Of a stretch of 64,000 bases of DNA, positions 1 to 7,957 are shown in pieces (positions within the stretch are counted from its first letter, which is position 1; each line of letters begins with the position of its first letter). Origin of the DNA: Mycobacterium sp. WUMAC-067 (GTDB lineage Bacteria > Actinomycetota > Actinomycetes > Mycobacteriales > Mycobacteriaceae); contig NZ_JAEKMI010000007.1 in assembly GCF_020217485.1 (NCBI RefSeq), forward strand, positions 1-64,000, in the 5' to 3' direction. The position numbers and the translations under genes are program-made. The notes below the pieces were generated by a model, which did no database searches, was not told the origin of the DNA, and saw nothing but the letters and a program-made list of their open reading frames with translations.

Positions 1-38
1 GGCCCGAAAATCGCAGCCACGTTACGCTCGCGAATCCG

Positions 39-1016
39 CTAGACGGTCAGCACGATCTTCCCGGTCACCTTGCCGGCCACCAGTTGTCGGTGCGCGTCGC
101 CGGCCTGTTGGATGGGCAGGCGGGCGCCGATGATCGGTCGCACCCGGCCGTCGGCGAGCATCGGCCACACCGAGGCCGTCACCGCCTGCACGATTTCGCT
201 TTTGCTGTTCGGCCCGGTGACCGGGCGGGCGCGCAGCGTGGTGCCGATCACCCGCGCCCGCTTGGCGAGCAGTTTGCCGATGTTGAGCTCGGCCTTGATG
301 CCGCCCTGCATGCCGATGATGACGAGCCGTCCGTCGCTCGCCAGGGCGTCGATGTTGCGGTCCAGGTAGGCCGCGCCCATGATGTCGAGGATCACGTCGG
401 CCCCAGCGCCGTTCGTCTCGTCGCGCAGCCGCGCGACGAAGTCTTCGTCGTGGTAGTTGATGGTGATGTCGGCGCCGAGGTCGCGGCAGAAATCGAGCTT
501 CTCCGTCGAGCCGGCGGTGACCGCCACCCGGGCCCCGAGCGCCCGCGCGATCTGGATCGCGTGGCTGCCGATGCCGCTGGCCCCGCCGTGCGCGAGCAGG
601 AGTTGGCCCCGGCTCAGGCCCGCGATCAGCACCACGTTCGACCACACCGTGCAGGCCACCTCCGGCAGCCCGGCGGCGTCGACAAGATCCACACCGGACG
701 GGATCGGCAGCACCTGGCCGGCCGGCACGGCGACGTACTCGGCGTACCCCCCGCCGGCCAGCAGCGCGCAAACCTCTTGCCCCGCAGTCCATTCCGAGAC
801 ACCGTCGCCGACCTCGGAGATGACGCCGGACACCTCCATGCCGATGGTCTCGCTCGCACCCGGCGGCGGCGGATACTTGCCGGCGGCCTGCAGCACGTCG
901 GCGCGGTTCACCCCGGCGGCAGCCACCTTGACGACGACCTCGCCGGGCCCGGCGGATACGTCGGCGACTTCTTGCCAGGAGAGTTGATCGGGGGATTCGG
1001 CGACGATGGCTCGCAT
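39..1016 (-). CDS. NADPH:quinone oxidoreductase family protein (Rv3777-like)
   Basis: Medium-chain dehydrogenase/reductase of the quinone oxidoreductase branch, about 325 residues, a normal family length. It should transfer hydride from NADPH to a quinone-like or enone acceptor in the cytosol. The N-terminal GroES-like domain and the Rossmann motif AHGGASGIGSHAIQ (about residue 145) are visible. The zinc-binding cysteines of true alcohol dehydrogenases are missing, as expected for this branch. The ATG at 1016 was preferred to the in-frame GTG at 1025 because it begins the conserved MRAIV N-terminus. It lies divergently from tRNA-Ser. Identity as the Rv3777 counterpart is inferred from sequence and from the collinear genes that follow. 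Natural substrate unknown. Confidence 0.85.
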   Translation of the reverse strand: MRAIVAESPDQLSWQEVADVSAGPGEVVVKVAAAGVNRADVLQAAGKYPPPPGASETIGMEVSGVISEVGDGVSEWTAGQEVCALLAGGGYAEYVAVPAGQVLPIPSGVDLVDAAGLPEVACTVWSNVVLIAGLSRGQLLLAHGGASGIGSHAIQIARALGARVAVTAGSTEKLDFCRDLGADITINYHDEDFVARLRDETNGAGADVILDIMGAAYLDRNIDALASDGRLVIIGMQGGIKAELNIGKLLAKRARVIGTTLRARPVTGPNSKSEIVQAVTASVWPMLADGRVRPIIGARLPIQQAGDAHRQLVAGKVTGKIVLTV

Positions 1017-1053
1017 GGCGGCCACGCTACCGGCCCCCGTTACCCTTGTCCGT

Positions 1054-1140
1054 GGTGGCGTGGCAGAGCGGCCTAATGCACTCGCCTTGAAAGCGAGAGA
1101 CGGCTAAAACCGTCCGGGGGTTCAAATCCCTCCGCCACCG
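1054..1140 (+). tRNA. tRNA-Ser (anticodon UGA)
   Basis: An 87-nt class II tRNA. The acceptor arms GGTGGCG (1054-1060) and CGCCACC (1133-1139) pair perfectly and G1140 is the discriminator. The anticodon stem CTCGC/GCGAG encloses the loop CTTGAAA, giving anticodon TGA at 1088-1090. A long variable arm typical of serine tRNAs and the T-loop TTCAAAT are present. The CCA end is not encoded. Confidence 0.97.
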
Positions 1141-1146
1141 CCCTTC

Positions 1147-2265
1147 TCACTCGGCGTTCTGGTGCAGCGTGGGCGCGTAGCGCAGCACCGCACCCACCCC
1201 GTCGGCCGGGGAGATCCGCTCGTCGGTGCGCACCAGGGCGGCGCCGACCGAAATCGCGGACACCGGCAGCGCCTCGTCGGCCCGCAGCGTCTTCGCGGGA
1301 GCGGCGCCCTGCTCGGAGAGCACGTTTTCGTTGGGGGCGACGGTCGTCAGGCCCTCGTCGGCAACCACGGTGGCGTCGCCGATGTCGCCGATGATCAGCG
1401 TCTCCACCGCGCCTTGCCGCAGCGCCGAGCAGACGGGACCGAGTCCCTCGGCCGCCAGCCCCGATCCCCGCCTTATTTCGGCGGTAAACCGTTGTGCCGC
1501 ATCGTCGATCGTCCGGAGCTGGCGCTTGACGAATTCGGCTTCGATGGCCCGCTCGATCTCGCCGAAGTCGTGGCCGCTGTGCCGCGCCCCGACCTCGAGC
1601 GCCACAGCGCGATCGTGCAGCCGTTCCGGCAGCGCGGCCAGCAGGTCGGAGCGCGAACGCACCTCACCGACCACGAAGATGACCTCGATCGCCTTGTCGT
1701 CGGCGAGTTCGGCGACGCGATCGGCGACCGCGCGCACGTTCTTGCGGGCGGCCTCGTCGGTGCGCAACTGGGGATCACCGTATCCGGCGGTCTCGGCCCC
1801 CGCGGCCTTGTGCACGGGGTAGCCCCCGCCGTCGACGGTCTCGGTGCGCAGCGTCCCGCCGATGTGGGTCGTGATGTCGGCGCCGCTGTGGTCGACGACC
1901 GCCAGGACATAGTCCGGGTGATCGAAGCTCTGTTCCAGAATCGGTACCAGGTAAGGCAATTCGGATACCCGGACCACGTTCGCGGCGGGACCGCGGGCCA
2001 GGTGCTCGTTGATCACCACACCGTCGGCGCTGGCGATCACCGCCCGTCCACTTCGACCGATCGGCGGACGCAGGTTCATCGCCGCGTCCTCGATCGCGTC
2101 GATCACCGTTGCGGCGGCGTGGGAGCGTTCGAGGTCTTCCTTGATCGCCCGCCACTTGAGCTCGAGTTGAGCCTCGGCGTCATGGGTGTCGTGCGAGTCG
2201 TCGAAATACACCGAGACGAACGGCCCCGGTGCGTCCAGCAGTTTGCGGAAGCGTTGCGAGTCCAT
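1147..2265 (-). CDS. Rv2629-like protein (Vms1/eRF1-like fold family)
   Basis: About 372 residues, clearly related to the M. tuberculosis DosR-regulon protein Rv2629: it shares the start pattern with FVSVYFDDSHDT, the segment YPVHKAAG, and the C-terminal block RADEALPVSAISVGAALVR. This family has been linked to the bacterial eRF1/Vms1-like (baeRF) fold associated with ribosomes; no enzymatic function can be read directly. The ATG at 2265 was chosen because the longer frame begins at a TTG (2298) with an unlike N-terminus. It is last in a same-strand run echA21-lipE-small protein-this gene. No DosR box was identified. It may be a paralogue of Rv2629 rather than its orthologue, because the neighbourhood is that of Rv3777-Rv3775. 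Confidence 0.8.
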   Translation of the reverse strand: MDSQRFRKLLDAPGPFVSVYFDDSHDTHDAEAQLELKWRAIKEDLERSHAAATVIDAIEDAAMNLRPPIGRSGRAVIASADGVVINEHLARGPAANVVRVSELPYLVPILEQSFDHPDYVLAVVDHSGADITTHIGGTLRTETVDGGGYPVHKAAGAETAGYGDPQLRTDEAARKNVRAVADRVAELADDKAIEVIFVVGEVRSRSDLLAALPERLHDRAVALEVGARHSGHDFGEIERAIEAEFVKRQLRTIDDAAQRFTAEIRRGSGLAAEGLGPVCSALRQGAVETLIIGDIGDATVVADEGLTTVAPNENVLSEQGAAPAKTLRADEALPVSAISVGAALVRTDERISPADGVGAVLRYAPTLHQNAE

Positions 2266-2304
2266 GCCTTGTTGGTTGCCCCGCGAGCCGGAGCACAAAC
2301 ACCG

Positions 2305-2493
2305 TCAGCTTCGATCGCCCTCGCTGTCGTCGAAGAAATGCCAGTCGCCGTCGTGCTCGACTTCCATGCGCCAGCCGAGCTCGCTGTTGTCGGCCTTGTT
2401 GTCGACGAACCATGCGTGTGCGTCGTCGGCGCTGTCGATGTCTTTCGTCGCGACGACGTCGCCTTTCGGGTTGAGCACTCGATAGGTAGCCAT
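2305..2493 (-). CDS. small acidic protein of unknown function
   Basis: A 62-residue acidic protein beginning MATYRVLNPKGDVVATKD and rich in Asp, Trp and His towards its end (HDGDWHFFDD). It has no signal peptide or membrane segment. It lies 28 bp after lipE and 39 bp before the Rv2629-like start, so co-transcription is likely. The ATG is well placed and the protein has normal mycobacterial codon use. I recognise no domain and assign no function. Confidence 0.7.
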   Translation of the reverse strand: MATYRVLNPKGDVVATKDIDSADDAHAWFVDNKADNSELGWRMEVEHDGDWHFFDDSEGDRS

Positions 2494-2521
2494 GACGGCA
2501 GGGTTCCCACTGCCGTGGTCG

Positions 2522-3760
2522 CTAACCCGTGGGGATCTCGGCGGCGATCGTGTCCATCAGGCCCGTATACCTGCGGGCTTCCGGATCCCGGCCGGGCTTT
2601 CCGCTGCTCACCACGCCGGCCGCCAGCCCGCGCGCGGGGTCGGCCCAGATTGCGATGTTGACCAGGCCGAGGTTGCCGAACGCGTGCGGCGCGTTGCGAC
2701 CGAACGGCCCCCACCGGTTGGTGCCGAGGATGTAGCCGGTGCCCCAGCGGGCCGGCTGCAGCCCGACCGCGAAATCCGGTCGCAGCCTTCGGCATTCGGC
2801 GATCGCACCGTACATGGTCTCCGGACTGATCACCCGTACGCCGTCGAGTTCGCCTCCGCGACGCCAGATCTCGGCGAACCGCGACATCTCCTGGGCGTTC
2901 GACACCGTGTTGGACGACGGGATGATGGTGGTCAAGAACAGCGGGGAGTTCGTGTACGGGATGATCTCGTGCACGGTTCCGCCGATCGCCTTGCGGAAGA
3001 TCTGGGCGACCACCGGCGGAAGCGTTCGCCCGGTGGCGTGGCTCGGCGCGACCAGTGGGAGGTCCTTCTCGGCGACGCCGAAGTTGGTCCAGCGGAAGCC
3101 GAGTGGGTCGAGGATCTCGGTGGCCAGGATTTCGCGAATTTCCTTGCCGGTGGCCGCGTACACGATCTCGCGCACCAGCGGACCCCAGGTCAGCGCGTGG
3201 TACATGTGGAACAGCCCGGGGCGGTACAGCGGCCGCAATTCGCCGAGCTTCTGCTGCGCGTACTCGTGGTCGTCGGCGCGCGTGACGTCCGGCCGGGGGC
3301 CGGTCGGGAATGGCAGCCCGGCGCTGTGCGTCATCACGTGCCGGATGGTGATCCGGTGCTTGCCGTGGCTGGTGAAGGTGGGGATGTAATCGCAGACGCG
3401 GTCGTCGAGCGAGAAGACGCCCCGCTCGGCGAGCATGTGCACCACGGTCGCCGCCATCCCCTTGGCCGCCGAGTACACGCAGAACGGGGTGTCGGGCGTG
3501 ACGGGGATCCGCTCGGCGTCGGGCGGGTCGCTCGGGGCGTTGCCCCAGCCGTGGCCGATCGCGCGGTTGAGCACGACGCGCCCGTGATGCCGGAGGCACA
3601 GCTGGATGGCCGGATGGAAGCCGGCCCGGTACCAATGCCGCGCTGCCTGCCAGATCCGGTCTATTGCGGCACTGTCGATTTCGGAGTGGTCTTCGGCACC
3701 GATCGTCGTCACCGAGTCCAGGTCGGCCGGGAGGCGGATCTTGCCGTCAGGAGTTGTCAC
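2522..3760 (-). CDS. lipE: LipE-type esterase, serine beta-lactamase fold
   Basis: A 412-residue class C beta-lactamase-like serine hydrolase, matching LipE (Rv3775) in length and neighbours. The catalytic SxxK motif is SAAK with nucleophile Ser97 and Lys100. The second motif, normally YxN, appears as YHA in the segment FHMYHALTW. There is no clear signal peptide. The likely role is hydrolysis of short acyl or lipid esters, as known for mycobacterial Lip proteins; a DD-peptidase role is less likely. It starts with GTG, 25 bp after the end of echA21, so the two are probably co-transcribed. Confidence 0.88.
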   Translation of the reverse strand: MTTPDGKIRLPADLDSVTTIGAEDHSEIDSAAIDRIWQAARHWYRAGFHPAIQLCLRHHGRVVLNRAIGHGWGNAPSDPPDAERIPVTPDTPFCVYSAAKGMAATVVHMLAERGVFSLDDRVCDYIPTFTSHGKHRITIRHVMTHSAGLPFPTGPRPDVTRADDHEYAQQKLGELRPLYRPGLFHMYHALTWGPLVREIVYAATGKEIREILATEILDPLGFRWTNFGVAEKDLPLVAPSHATGRTLPPVVAQIFRKAIGGTVHEIIPYTNSPLFLTTIIPSSNTVSNAQEMSRFAEIWRRGGELDGVRVISPETMYGAIAECRRLRPDFAVGLQPARWGTGYILGTNRWGPFGRNAPHAFGNLGLVNIAIWADPARGLAAGVVSSGKPGRDPEARRYTGLMDTIAAEIPTG

Positions 3761-3785
3761 CTCAGCGAGGGTACGTGTCCCCGGA

Positions 3786-4610
3786 CTACTCCCCGGTGAA
3801 CTGCGGCGGACGCTTCTCGAACGTCGCCGCGATGCCCTCGGTCAGGTCCTTGGACGGCAGGAACGCCGCGTTCCACGCGGCCACATACCGCAGGCTCTCC
3901 GAGACCGCCGCGATGCGCTGCTGGTCGAGGACGTCCTTGATGCCGTGGACGGTCAGCGGGGGATTGGCGGCGATCTCCGCGGCGGTCGCGTGGGCGGCGG
4001 CCAGCGTGGCCGCGGCGTCGGCGTACACGTCGTTGACCAGTCCGATCTTCTCGGCGCGGGCCGCGTCGATGTCCTTGCCGGTCAGCGCCAGCTCCCGCAG
4101 GTGGCCGTCGTTGAGGATCAACGGGAGGCGGGCCAGGCTGCCGACGTCGGCGACGATGGCGAGCTTCACCTCACGCACCGAGAACTTGGCGTCGGCGCTG
4201 GCGTAGCGAATGTCCACCGCCGAGATCAGGTCGACGCCACCGCCGATGCACCAGCCGTGCACCGCGGCGATGGTGGGGGTCCGGCAGTCGCCGACCGCGC
4301 TGATCGCGCCCTGCATGCGCTTGACCTCGCGGTGGAAGACGGCGCGCGGGCCGGCCAGCGCGTCGCCGGACAGCAGCGGGGTGAACGACCCGCCCATCGC
4401 CGGCACGTCCAGGCCGTAGCTGAAGTTCCTGCCCGAACCGGTCAGCACGATGGCGCGCACCTCGGGGTCGGCGTCCAGCTCACCGAACAGCTCGGGCAGC
4501 TCGGACCAGAAGGCCGGCCCCATCGCGTTGCCCTTGCCCGGCCCGATCAGCGTCACCTGGGCGACGTGGTCTTTCTTCTCCACGGTGACGGATTCATATG
4601 CTTGCGCCAT
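3786..4610 (-). CDS. echA21: EchA21, enoyl-CoA hydratase/isomerase family, dienoyl-CoA isomerase-like
   Basis: A 274-residue crotonase-fold enzyme, corresponding to EchA21 (Rv3774) by position. The oxyanion-hole segment WCIGGGVDL is present. The active-site pattern is that of delta3,5-delta2,4-dienoyl-CoA isomerases (ECH1): an Asp in AVDIRYAS, a Glu in FSVREVKL and an Asp in VADVGSLARLP. A generic hydratase would carry two glutamates. It therefore probably shifts double bonds during beta-oxidation of unsaturated fatty acids with odd-positioned double bonds. The gene starts at ATG 4610, facing a divergent gene 23 bp away, and precedes lipE. Confidence 0.88.
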   Translation of the reverse strand: MAQAYESVTVEKKDHVAQVTLIGPGKGNAMGPAFWSELPELFGELDADPEVRAIVLTGSGRNFSYGLDVPAMGGSFTPLLSGDALAGPRAVFHREVKRMQGAISAVGDCRTPTIAAVHGWCIGGGVDLISAVDIRYASADAKFSVREVKLAIVADVGSLARLPLILNDGHLRELALTGKDIDAARAEKIGLVNDVYADAAATLAAAHATAAEIAANPPLTVHGIKDVLDQQRIAAVSESLRYVAAWNAAFLPSKDLTEGIAATFEKRPPQFTGE

Positions 4611-4633
4611 ATCGAGACCGTAGCGTGGCGAAT

Positions 4634-5218
4634 ATGGCTCCTGACTTGCGACCCGGTCCGCATTCCCCGCCGACCGACGAGCTGCACAGCGCCGAGGACA
4701 CCCTGGGGGTGCTGCAGCGGGTGCTGCACACCCTGGCCGACGACGACCTGTCGTGTCGGACGCCCTGCGCGGATTTCGACGTGGCGCAGCTGACCGGGCA
4801 CCTGCTCAATTCGATCAAGGCCCTCGGGGGCATGGTGGGCGCGGAAATCCCCGAACCCGCCGAGGGCGATTCCGTGGAACGACAGGTGGTCGCCGCGGCG
4901 CGGCCGGCGTTGGATGCCTGGCACCGCCACGGCCTCGGCGGATCGGTGCCGTTCGGCAAGGGTGAGATGCCCGCCAAGAGCGCGTGCGCCGTCCTGTCGA
5001 TCGAATTCCTGGTGCACGCCTGGGATTACGCGACCGCGACGAAGCGCGAGGTCGACGCCCCCGAGCCGCTGTCCGAATATGTGCTGGGGTTGGCCCGCCG
5101 CATCATCCGCCCGGAGCTGCGAGGTGGCGCCGGGTTCGACGACCCGGTCGACGCGCCCGCCGACGCCGGCGCGCTCGAGCAGTTGGTCGCGTTCACCGGC
5201 CGCAACCCGGCGCGATAG
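4634..5218 (+). CDS. TIGR03086-family protein (DinB-like / maleylpyruvate isomerase N-terminal fold)
   Basis: About 194 residues, of the actinobacterial TIGR03086 type (Rv3773c counterpart). The N-terminal helices carry CRTPCADFDVAQLTGHLL, with a His in the position used for metal binding in the DinB/mycothiol-dependent isomerase fold. The segment SIEFLVHAWDYA supplies the usual second His. The family is thought to include mycothiol- or metal-dependent enzymes, but no substrate is known. Start MAPDL at 4634 was chosen over 4598 because the latter overlaps the divergent echA21 start. No membrane segment is seen. Confidence 0.75.
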   Translation: MAPDLRPGPHSPPTDELHSAEDTLGVLQRVLHTLADDDLSCRTPCADFDVAQLTGHLLNSIKALGGMVGAEIPEPAEGDSVERQVVAAARPALDAWHRHGLGGSVPFGKGEMPAKSACAVLSIEFLVHAWDYATATKREVDAPEPLSEYVLGLARRIIRPELRGGAGFDDPVDAPADAGALEQLVAFTGRNPAR

Positions 5219-5311
5219 TCCGCTCTTCGGCTTTCGCCCCGTCGAGTGTGAAGCCTGGGCTTTGGGTGTGAAGCCACGGCGGGTCCGCTCGACGGCTCTC
5301 TCGCCGCGGCG

Positions 5312-5773
5312 CTAGACCCGCTCGAGGTAGAAGTAGTAGTACTTGCCGTTGTCGCGGACGCCCTTGCCGTTCATGATGCCCATCACGGCGTTGTCGTCGA
5401 TCTTCTTGAAGTGATCGTGCACCGGCTGGCCGTCGTAGACCATCGTGGCGGTGACCTCCCCGCGGAAGTCCTCCAGCCACAGGCTGGCCTCGCCCTTGCC
5501 CATTTCCACGTTCGAGAACTTGTTGCCGTCGGCGTCCAGGCAGACCAGCGGCTGCACGTCGCTGACGGATTTGAACGTCTTGCCGAACCACCCGGCCTTT
5601 TCTAGCTGGCCGTTCATCTTGTGGCCGGTCTGGAACTCGCCGCCCTTCCACTCGCCGAGCATTTCCTCGATCGCCGCGGGCGATAGCTCTGCCCAGAATT
5701 CGTCGAGCTCGGAATCCGCGATGTCGCCGCTGCGCTCTTTGAACTCGGTGAACTTCTTGCGGGCGAGGTCCAC
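5312..5773 (-). CDS. DUF4334 / GXWXG-domain protein
   Basis: About 153 residues. The N-terminal helices lead into a GXWXG-type motif (GEWKGGEF), followed by a DUF4334-like beta-rich half containing GKASLW-like GEASLWLEDFRGEV and ending YYYFYLERV. The GTG at 5773 was selected because it has an AAGGAG ribosome site 6-7 nt upstream; the longer frame to 5863 would run through the end of the aminotransferase gene. It lies 10 bp after the aminotransferase on the same strand. Function unknown; a lipocalin-like ligand-binding role is possible but unproven. Confidence 0.75.
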   Translation of the reverse strand: MDLARKKFTEFKERSGDIADSELDEFWAELSPAAIEEMLGEWKGGEFQTGHKMNGQLEKAGWFGKTFKSVSDVQPLVCLDADGNKFSNVEMGKGEASLWLEDFRGEVTATMVYDGQPVHDHFKKIDDNAVMGIMNGKGVRDNGKYYYFYLERV

Positions 5774-5783
5774 GGACGACTCC

Positions 5784-6851
5784 TTACGGTTCGGTGCGGG
5801 CAATCCAGTCGCAGGCAAAACGCAGCAGGGCGTCGTTTTCCTCCGGCGCACCAATGGTGACACGGATGCCCTCGGACGCGAACGGCCGCACCACCAGGCG
5901 CGCGTTGGCGGCCTGCTCGGTGAAATCCATGGTGCGTGACCCGAGCGGGAGCCAGACGAAGTTCGACTGAGACGGCGGCAGGTCGAACCCGCCGTCGCGC
6001 AGGGTGTCGCTCACGCGGGTGCGCTCGGCGACGAGCGCGTCGGTGCGGGCCATCAACTCGTCGGAGGCCTCCAGCGACGCGATGGCGGCCGCCTGCCCGA
6101 CGTTGGTCACCGCGAACGGCATGACGACCTTGTCCAGCGCGGTGATCAGGTCGGGTTGGGCGATGGCGTAACCGACCCGCAGGCCCGCCAAGCCGTACGC
6201 CTTCGAAAAGGTCCGCAGCACAACGACATTGCTGTGGATGAGGGCCAGCTCCAGGCTGTTGGGCAGCATGCCGTCGCGGACGTACTCGACGTAGGCCTCG
6301 TCGATGGCGATCAGGATGTGCGACGGCACCGCGTCCACGAAGCGCGCCAGGTCGTCCGGGTCGACGACCGTGGACGTCGGGTTGTTGGGGTTGCAGACGA
6401 AAATCAGCCGCGTGCGGTCGGTGATCGCCGCGAGCATCGCGTCGAGGTCATGGGTGTGGTCGGTCAACGGCACCCGGACGGTCGTCGCGCCGGACACCTG
6501 GATGATGGGCAGGTAGCACTCGAAGCTGCGCCAGCCGATCATCACCTCGTCGCCGGCCGCGGCGGTGATCTGAACGAGCTGCTGGCACAACGTGACCGAA
6601 CCGCTGCCGACCGCGATGTGCTCGGGGGCGACGTCGGAACCCAGGTGCATGGCCAGCGCCGCCTTGAGGTCCACGCTGGCGTTGTCCGGGTAGCGGTTGA
6701 CGACGGCGATGGCCCGCTCGATCGCCGCATGCACACTGGGCAGCGGGCCGTAAACCGTCTCGTTGCTGGCCAGCTTGATCGAACCCGGGACGTTCTTGCC
6801 GGGCACATACACTGGCAGTCCGGCCAGTTCGGAGCGCAGACGGGCGGTCAC
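5784..6851 (-). CDS. hisC2: PLP-dependent aromatic / histidinol-phosphate aminotransferase
   Basis: A 355-residue fold-type I aminotransferase with the HisC/Pat architecture. The PLP lysine lies in RTFSKAYGLAGLRVGYA, the cofactor-binding Asp/Tyr segment is IAIDEAYVEY, and the C-terminal arginine motif is near RVTIGAPEEN. It corresponds to Rv3772 (annotated hisC2; studied as an aromatic aminotransferase, Pat). Likely role: amino transfer to phenylpyruvate or related keto acids, with histidinol phosphate as a possible alternative. It starts with GTG at 6851. A short palindrome lies about 20 bp upstream. Confidence 0.88.
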   Translation of the reverse strand: MTARLRSELAGLPVYVPGKNVPGSIKLASNETVYGPLPSVHAAIERAIAVVNRYPDNASVDLKAALAMHLGSDVAPEHIAVGSGSVTLCQQLVQITAAAGDEVMIGWRSFECYLPIIQVSGATTVRVPLTDHTHDLDAMLAAITDRTRLIFVCNPNNPTSTVVDPDDLARFVDAVPSHILIAIDEAYVEYVRDGMLPNSLELALIHSNVVVLRTFSKAYGLAGLRVGYAIAQPDLITALDKVVMPFAVTNVGQAAAIASLEASDELMARTDALVAERTRVSDTLRDGGFDLPPSQSNFVWLPLGSRTMDFTEQAANARLVVRPFASEGIRVTIGAPEENDALLRFACDWIARTEP

Positions 6852-6870
6852 TTCGACAGTTTATGTCTCA

Positions 6871-6882
6871 ACTGTGTACAGT
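6871..6882. promoter_or_regulatory. short palindrome upstream of hisC2/pat
   Basis: ACTGT-GT-ACAGT is a perfect 5-2-5 palindrome 20 bp upstream of the aminotransferase GTG. It could be an operator overlapping the promoter. No regulator is encoded next to it, so the assignment is tentative. Confidence 0.3.
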
Positions 6883-6935
6883 ATGGCCGGTTCCGCGAGA
6901 CCGGAAAGGGGTCGGTACCCTCAGAAAGTCCAAAG

Positions 6936-7024
6936 GGAGGCGTGCCAGAGCGGCCGAATGGGGCTCACTGCTAATGAGTTGTCCCCCTCAAAGGGGACCG
7001 GAGGTTCAAATCCTCTCGCCTCCG
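6936..7024 (+). tRNA. tRNA-Ser (anticodon GCU)
   Basis: An 89-nt class II tRNA. Acceptor GGAGGCG (6936-6942) pairs with CGCCTCC (7017-7023); discriminator G7024. The anticodon stem GCTCA/TGAGT (one G-T pair) encloses CTGCTAA, giving GCT at 6970-6972. The long variable arm GTCCCCCTCAAAGGGGAC forms a clear stem. CCA is not encoded. Confidence 0.97.
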
Positions 7025-7066
7025 CTGGGTCCTTGAACGGAACACGGAACGACAACTGAAGAACAA

Positions 7067-7139
7067 GCGCCCGTAGCTCAACGGATAGAGCATCTGACTA
7101 CGGATCAGAAGGTTAGGGGTTCGAATCCCTTCGGGCGCG
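7067..7139 (+). tRNA. tRNA-Arg (anticodon ACG)
   Basis: A 73-nt tRNA. Acceptor GCGCCCG pairs with CGGGCGC (7132-7138); discriminator G7139. The D-arm contains TAGCTCAACGGATAGAGCA. The anticodon stem TCTGA/TCAGA encloses CTACGGA, giving ACG, whose adenosine would be converted to inosine by TadA (encoded at 29427-29882). The T-loop is GGTTCGAATCC. It lies 42 bp after tRNA-Ser(GCU), so a joint transcript is plausible. Confidence 0.97.
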
Positions 7140-7243
7140 CTCAGTCATTTCGTGCGCAAACGTGTTACAGGCAGCAGGGTCTGCGCGTAATATCAGCGGC
7201 CTCGGGCATCAGTTCAGTTCCGTGCGAACATCGGGGTTGCGCT

Positions 7244-7360
7244 ATGTCCCGTGTCACCAAAATCCTCGCCGCCCTGGTAATCGCGTCCAGCGCCTTGCTG
7301 ACGTCGGCTTGCGGTTGCAGTACAAGCGCAGCAGGTGTCACCACTTGCACTTTGTTGTAA
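7244..7360 (+). CDS. very small predicted lipoprotein (38 aa)
   Basis: A 38-codon frame from ATG 7244 to TAA 7360. It starts MSRVTK, continues with a hydrophobic stretch ILAALVIASSALL and reaches a lipobox-like LTSAC at residues 19-23, then CGCSTSAAGVTTCTLL. If lipidated at Cys23, the mature peptide would have only 16 residues, with three cysteines. A weak GGGG sits 7-8 nt before the start. The signal-peptide architecture is unlikely to arise by chance in GC-rich noncoding DNA. No family is recognised; size and shape recall entericidin-type lipopeptides, but that is only an analogy. Confidence 0.55.
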   Translation: MSRVTKILAALVIASSALLTSACGCSTSAAGVTTCTLL

Positions 7361-7429
7361 GCGGCCGAATTCTGTTGTGCCCTCGGGTTTGACGGAACCT
7401 GGGGACACCCACCCTGGCAGGACCGGCCG

Positions 7430-7939
7430 CTAGCGTCCCCCGAACGGCCCACCGAATGGCCCGCGACGGGGCGGCTCGGTCACCGTTTGGGTGACGGTGC
7501 TGGTCTCGGTGCTCGGCGTCACGGTGACCGTGCTGGGTGAGACCGTCGTCGTGGGGGTATCGGTGCTCGGCGGCGGGACGGTCTCGGTGACGGTCTCGGT
7601 CGGCCCGCCACCACCGCCTCCGCCGTGGTGCCGCGGCGGCTCCGTTGTCGTCGTGGTCACCGGCGCGGTGGTGGACGGTGTCGGCGTCGTGGTCGTTGCC
7701 GGGCTGGGCGCCGGCGAAGGGCTGGCGAGCTTGACCGCCGCGAAGACGATCGCGCCCAGCAGTAGCGCGCCGATGGCGCCTGCCGCGACCAGCACGGCCG
7801 GGCGCCGGTACCAGGGCGTCGGGGGCCCGGGCGGCGGGGGTTCGGGCGGTGCGGGCACGGCGTCGTAATAGCCGCCGCCGTACCGCGCGGCCGCGGTGGG
7901 TTCGGAGTAGTAATCCGGTTCCTCGGGATGGGGCGGCAC
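7430..7939 (-). CDS. Pro/Thr-rich single-pass membrane protein
   Basis: A 169-residue protein. The N-terminal 45 residues are cytoplasmic and rich in Pro and Tyr. One transmembrane helix follows (AVLVAAGAIGALLLGAIVFAAV, about 49-70), then an outside region of low complexity made of Ser/Thr/Pro/Val, a run of seven glycines and GPFGGPFGG at the end. The TETVTETV and TVTVTPSTETS repeats suggest a flexible, possibly O-mannosylated wall-spanning stalk; this is inference. No catalytic domain is visible. Comparable short Pro/Thr membrane proteins are common in mycobacteria, so no specific function is proposed. Confidence 0.75.
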   Translation of the reverse strand: MPPHPEEPDYYSEPTAAARYGGGYYDAVPAPPEPPPPGPPTPWYRRPAVLVAAGAIGALLLGAIVFAAVKLASPSPAPSPATTTTPTPSTTAPVTTTTTEPPRHHGGGGGGGPTETVTETVPPPSTDTPTTTVSPSTVTVTPSTETSTVTQTVTEPPRRGPFGGPFGGR

Positions 7940-7957
7940 GAGACGAATGCTAGCGGG

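Noticed and set aside
2103..3635. 510-residue minus-strand frame across lipE
   Set aside because: Arg/Pro-rich shadow of lipE, the small gene and the Rv2629-like gene; no recognisable domain.
5230..5280. Direct repeat TGTGAAGCC after the TIGR03086 gene
   Set aside because: Only two short copies in a 93-bp gap; too little to call an element.
7165..7452. 95-residue minus-strand frame opposite the small lipopeptide gene
   Set aside because: No signal, domain or ribosome site, and it overlaps the membrane protein gene end; the plus-strand lipopeptide is the better candidate.
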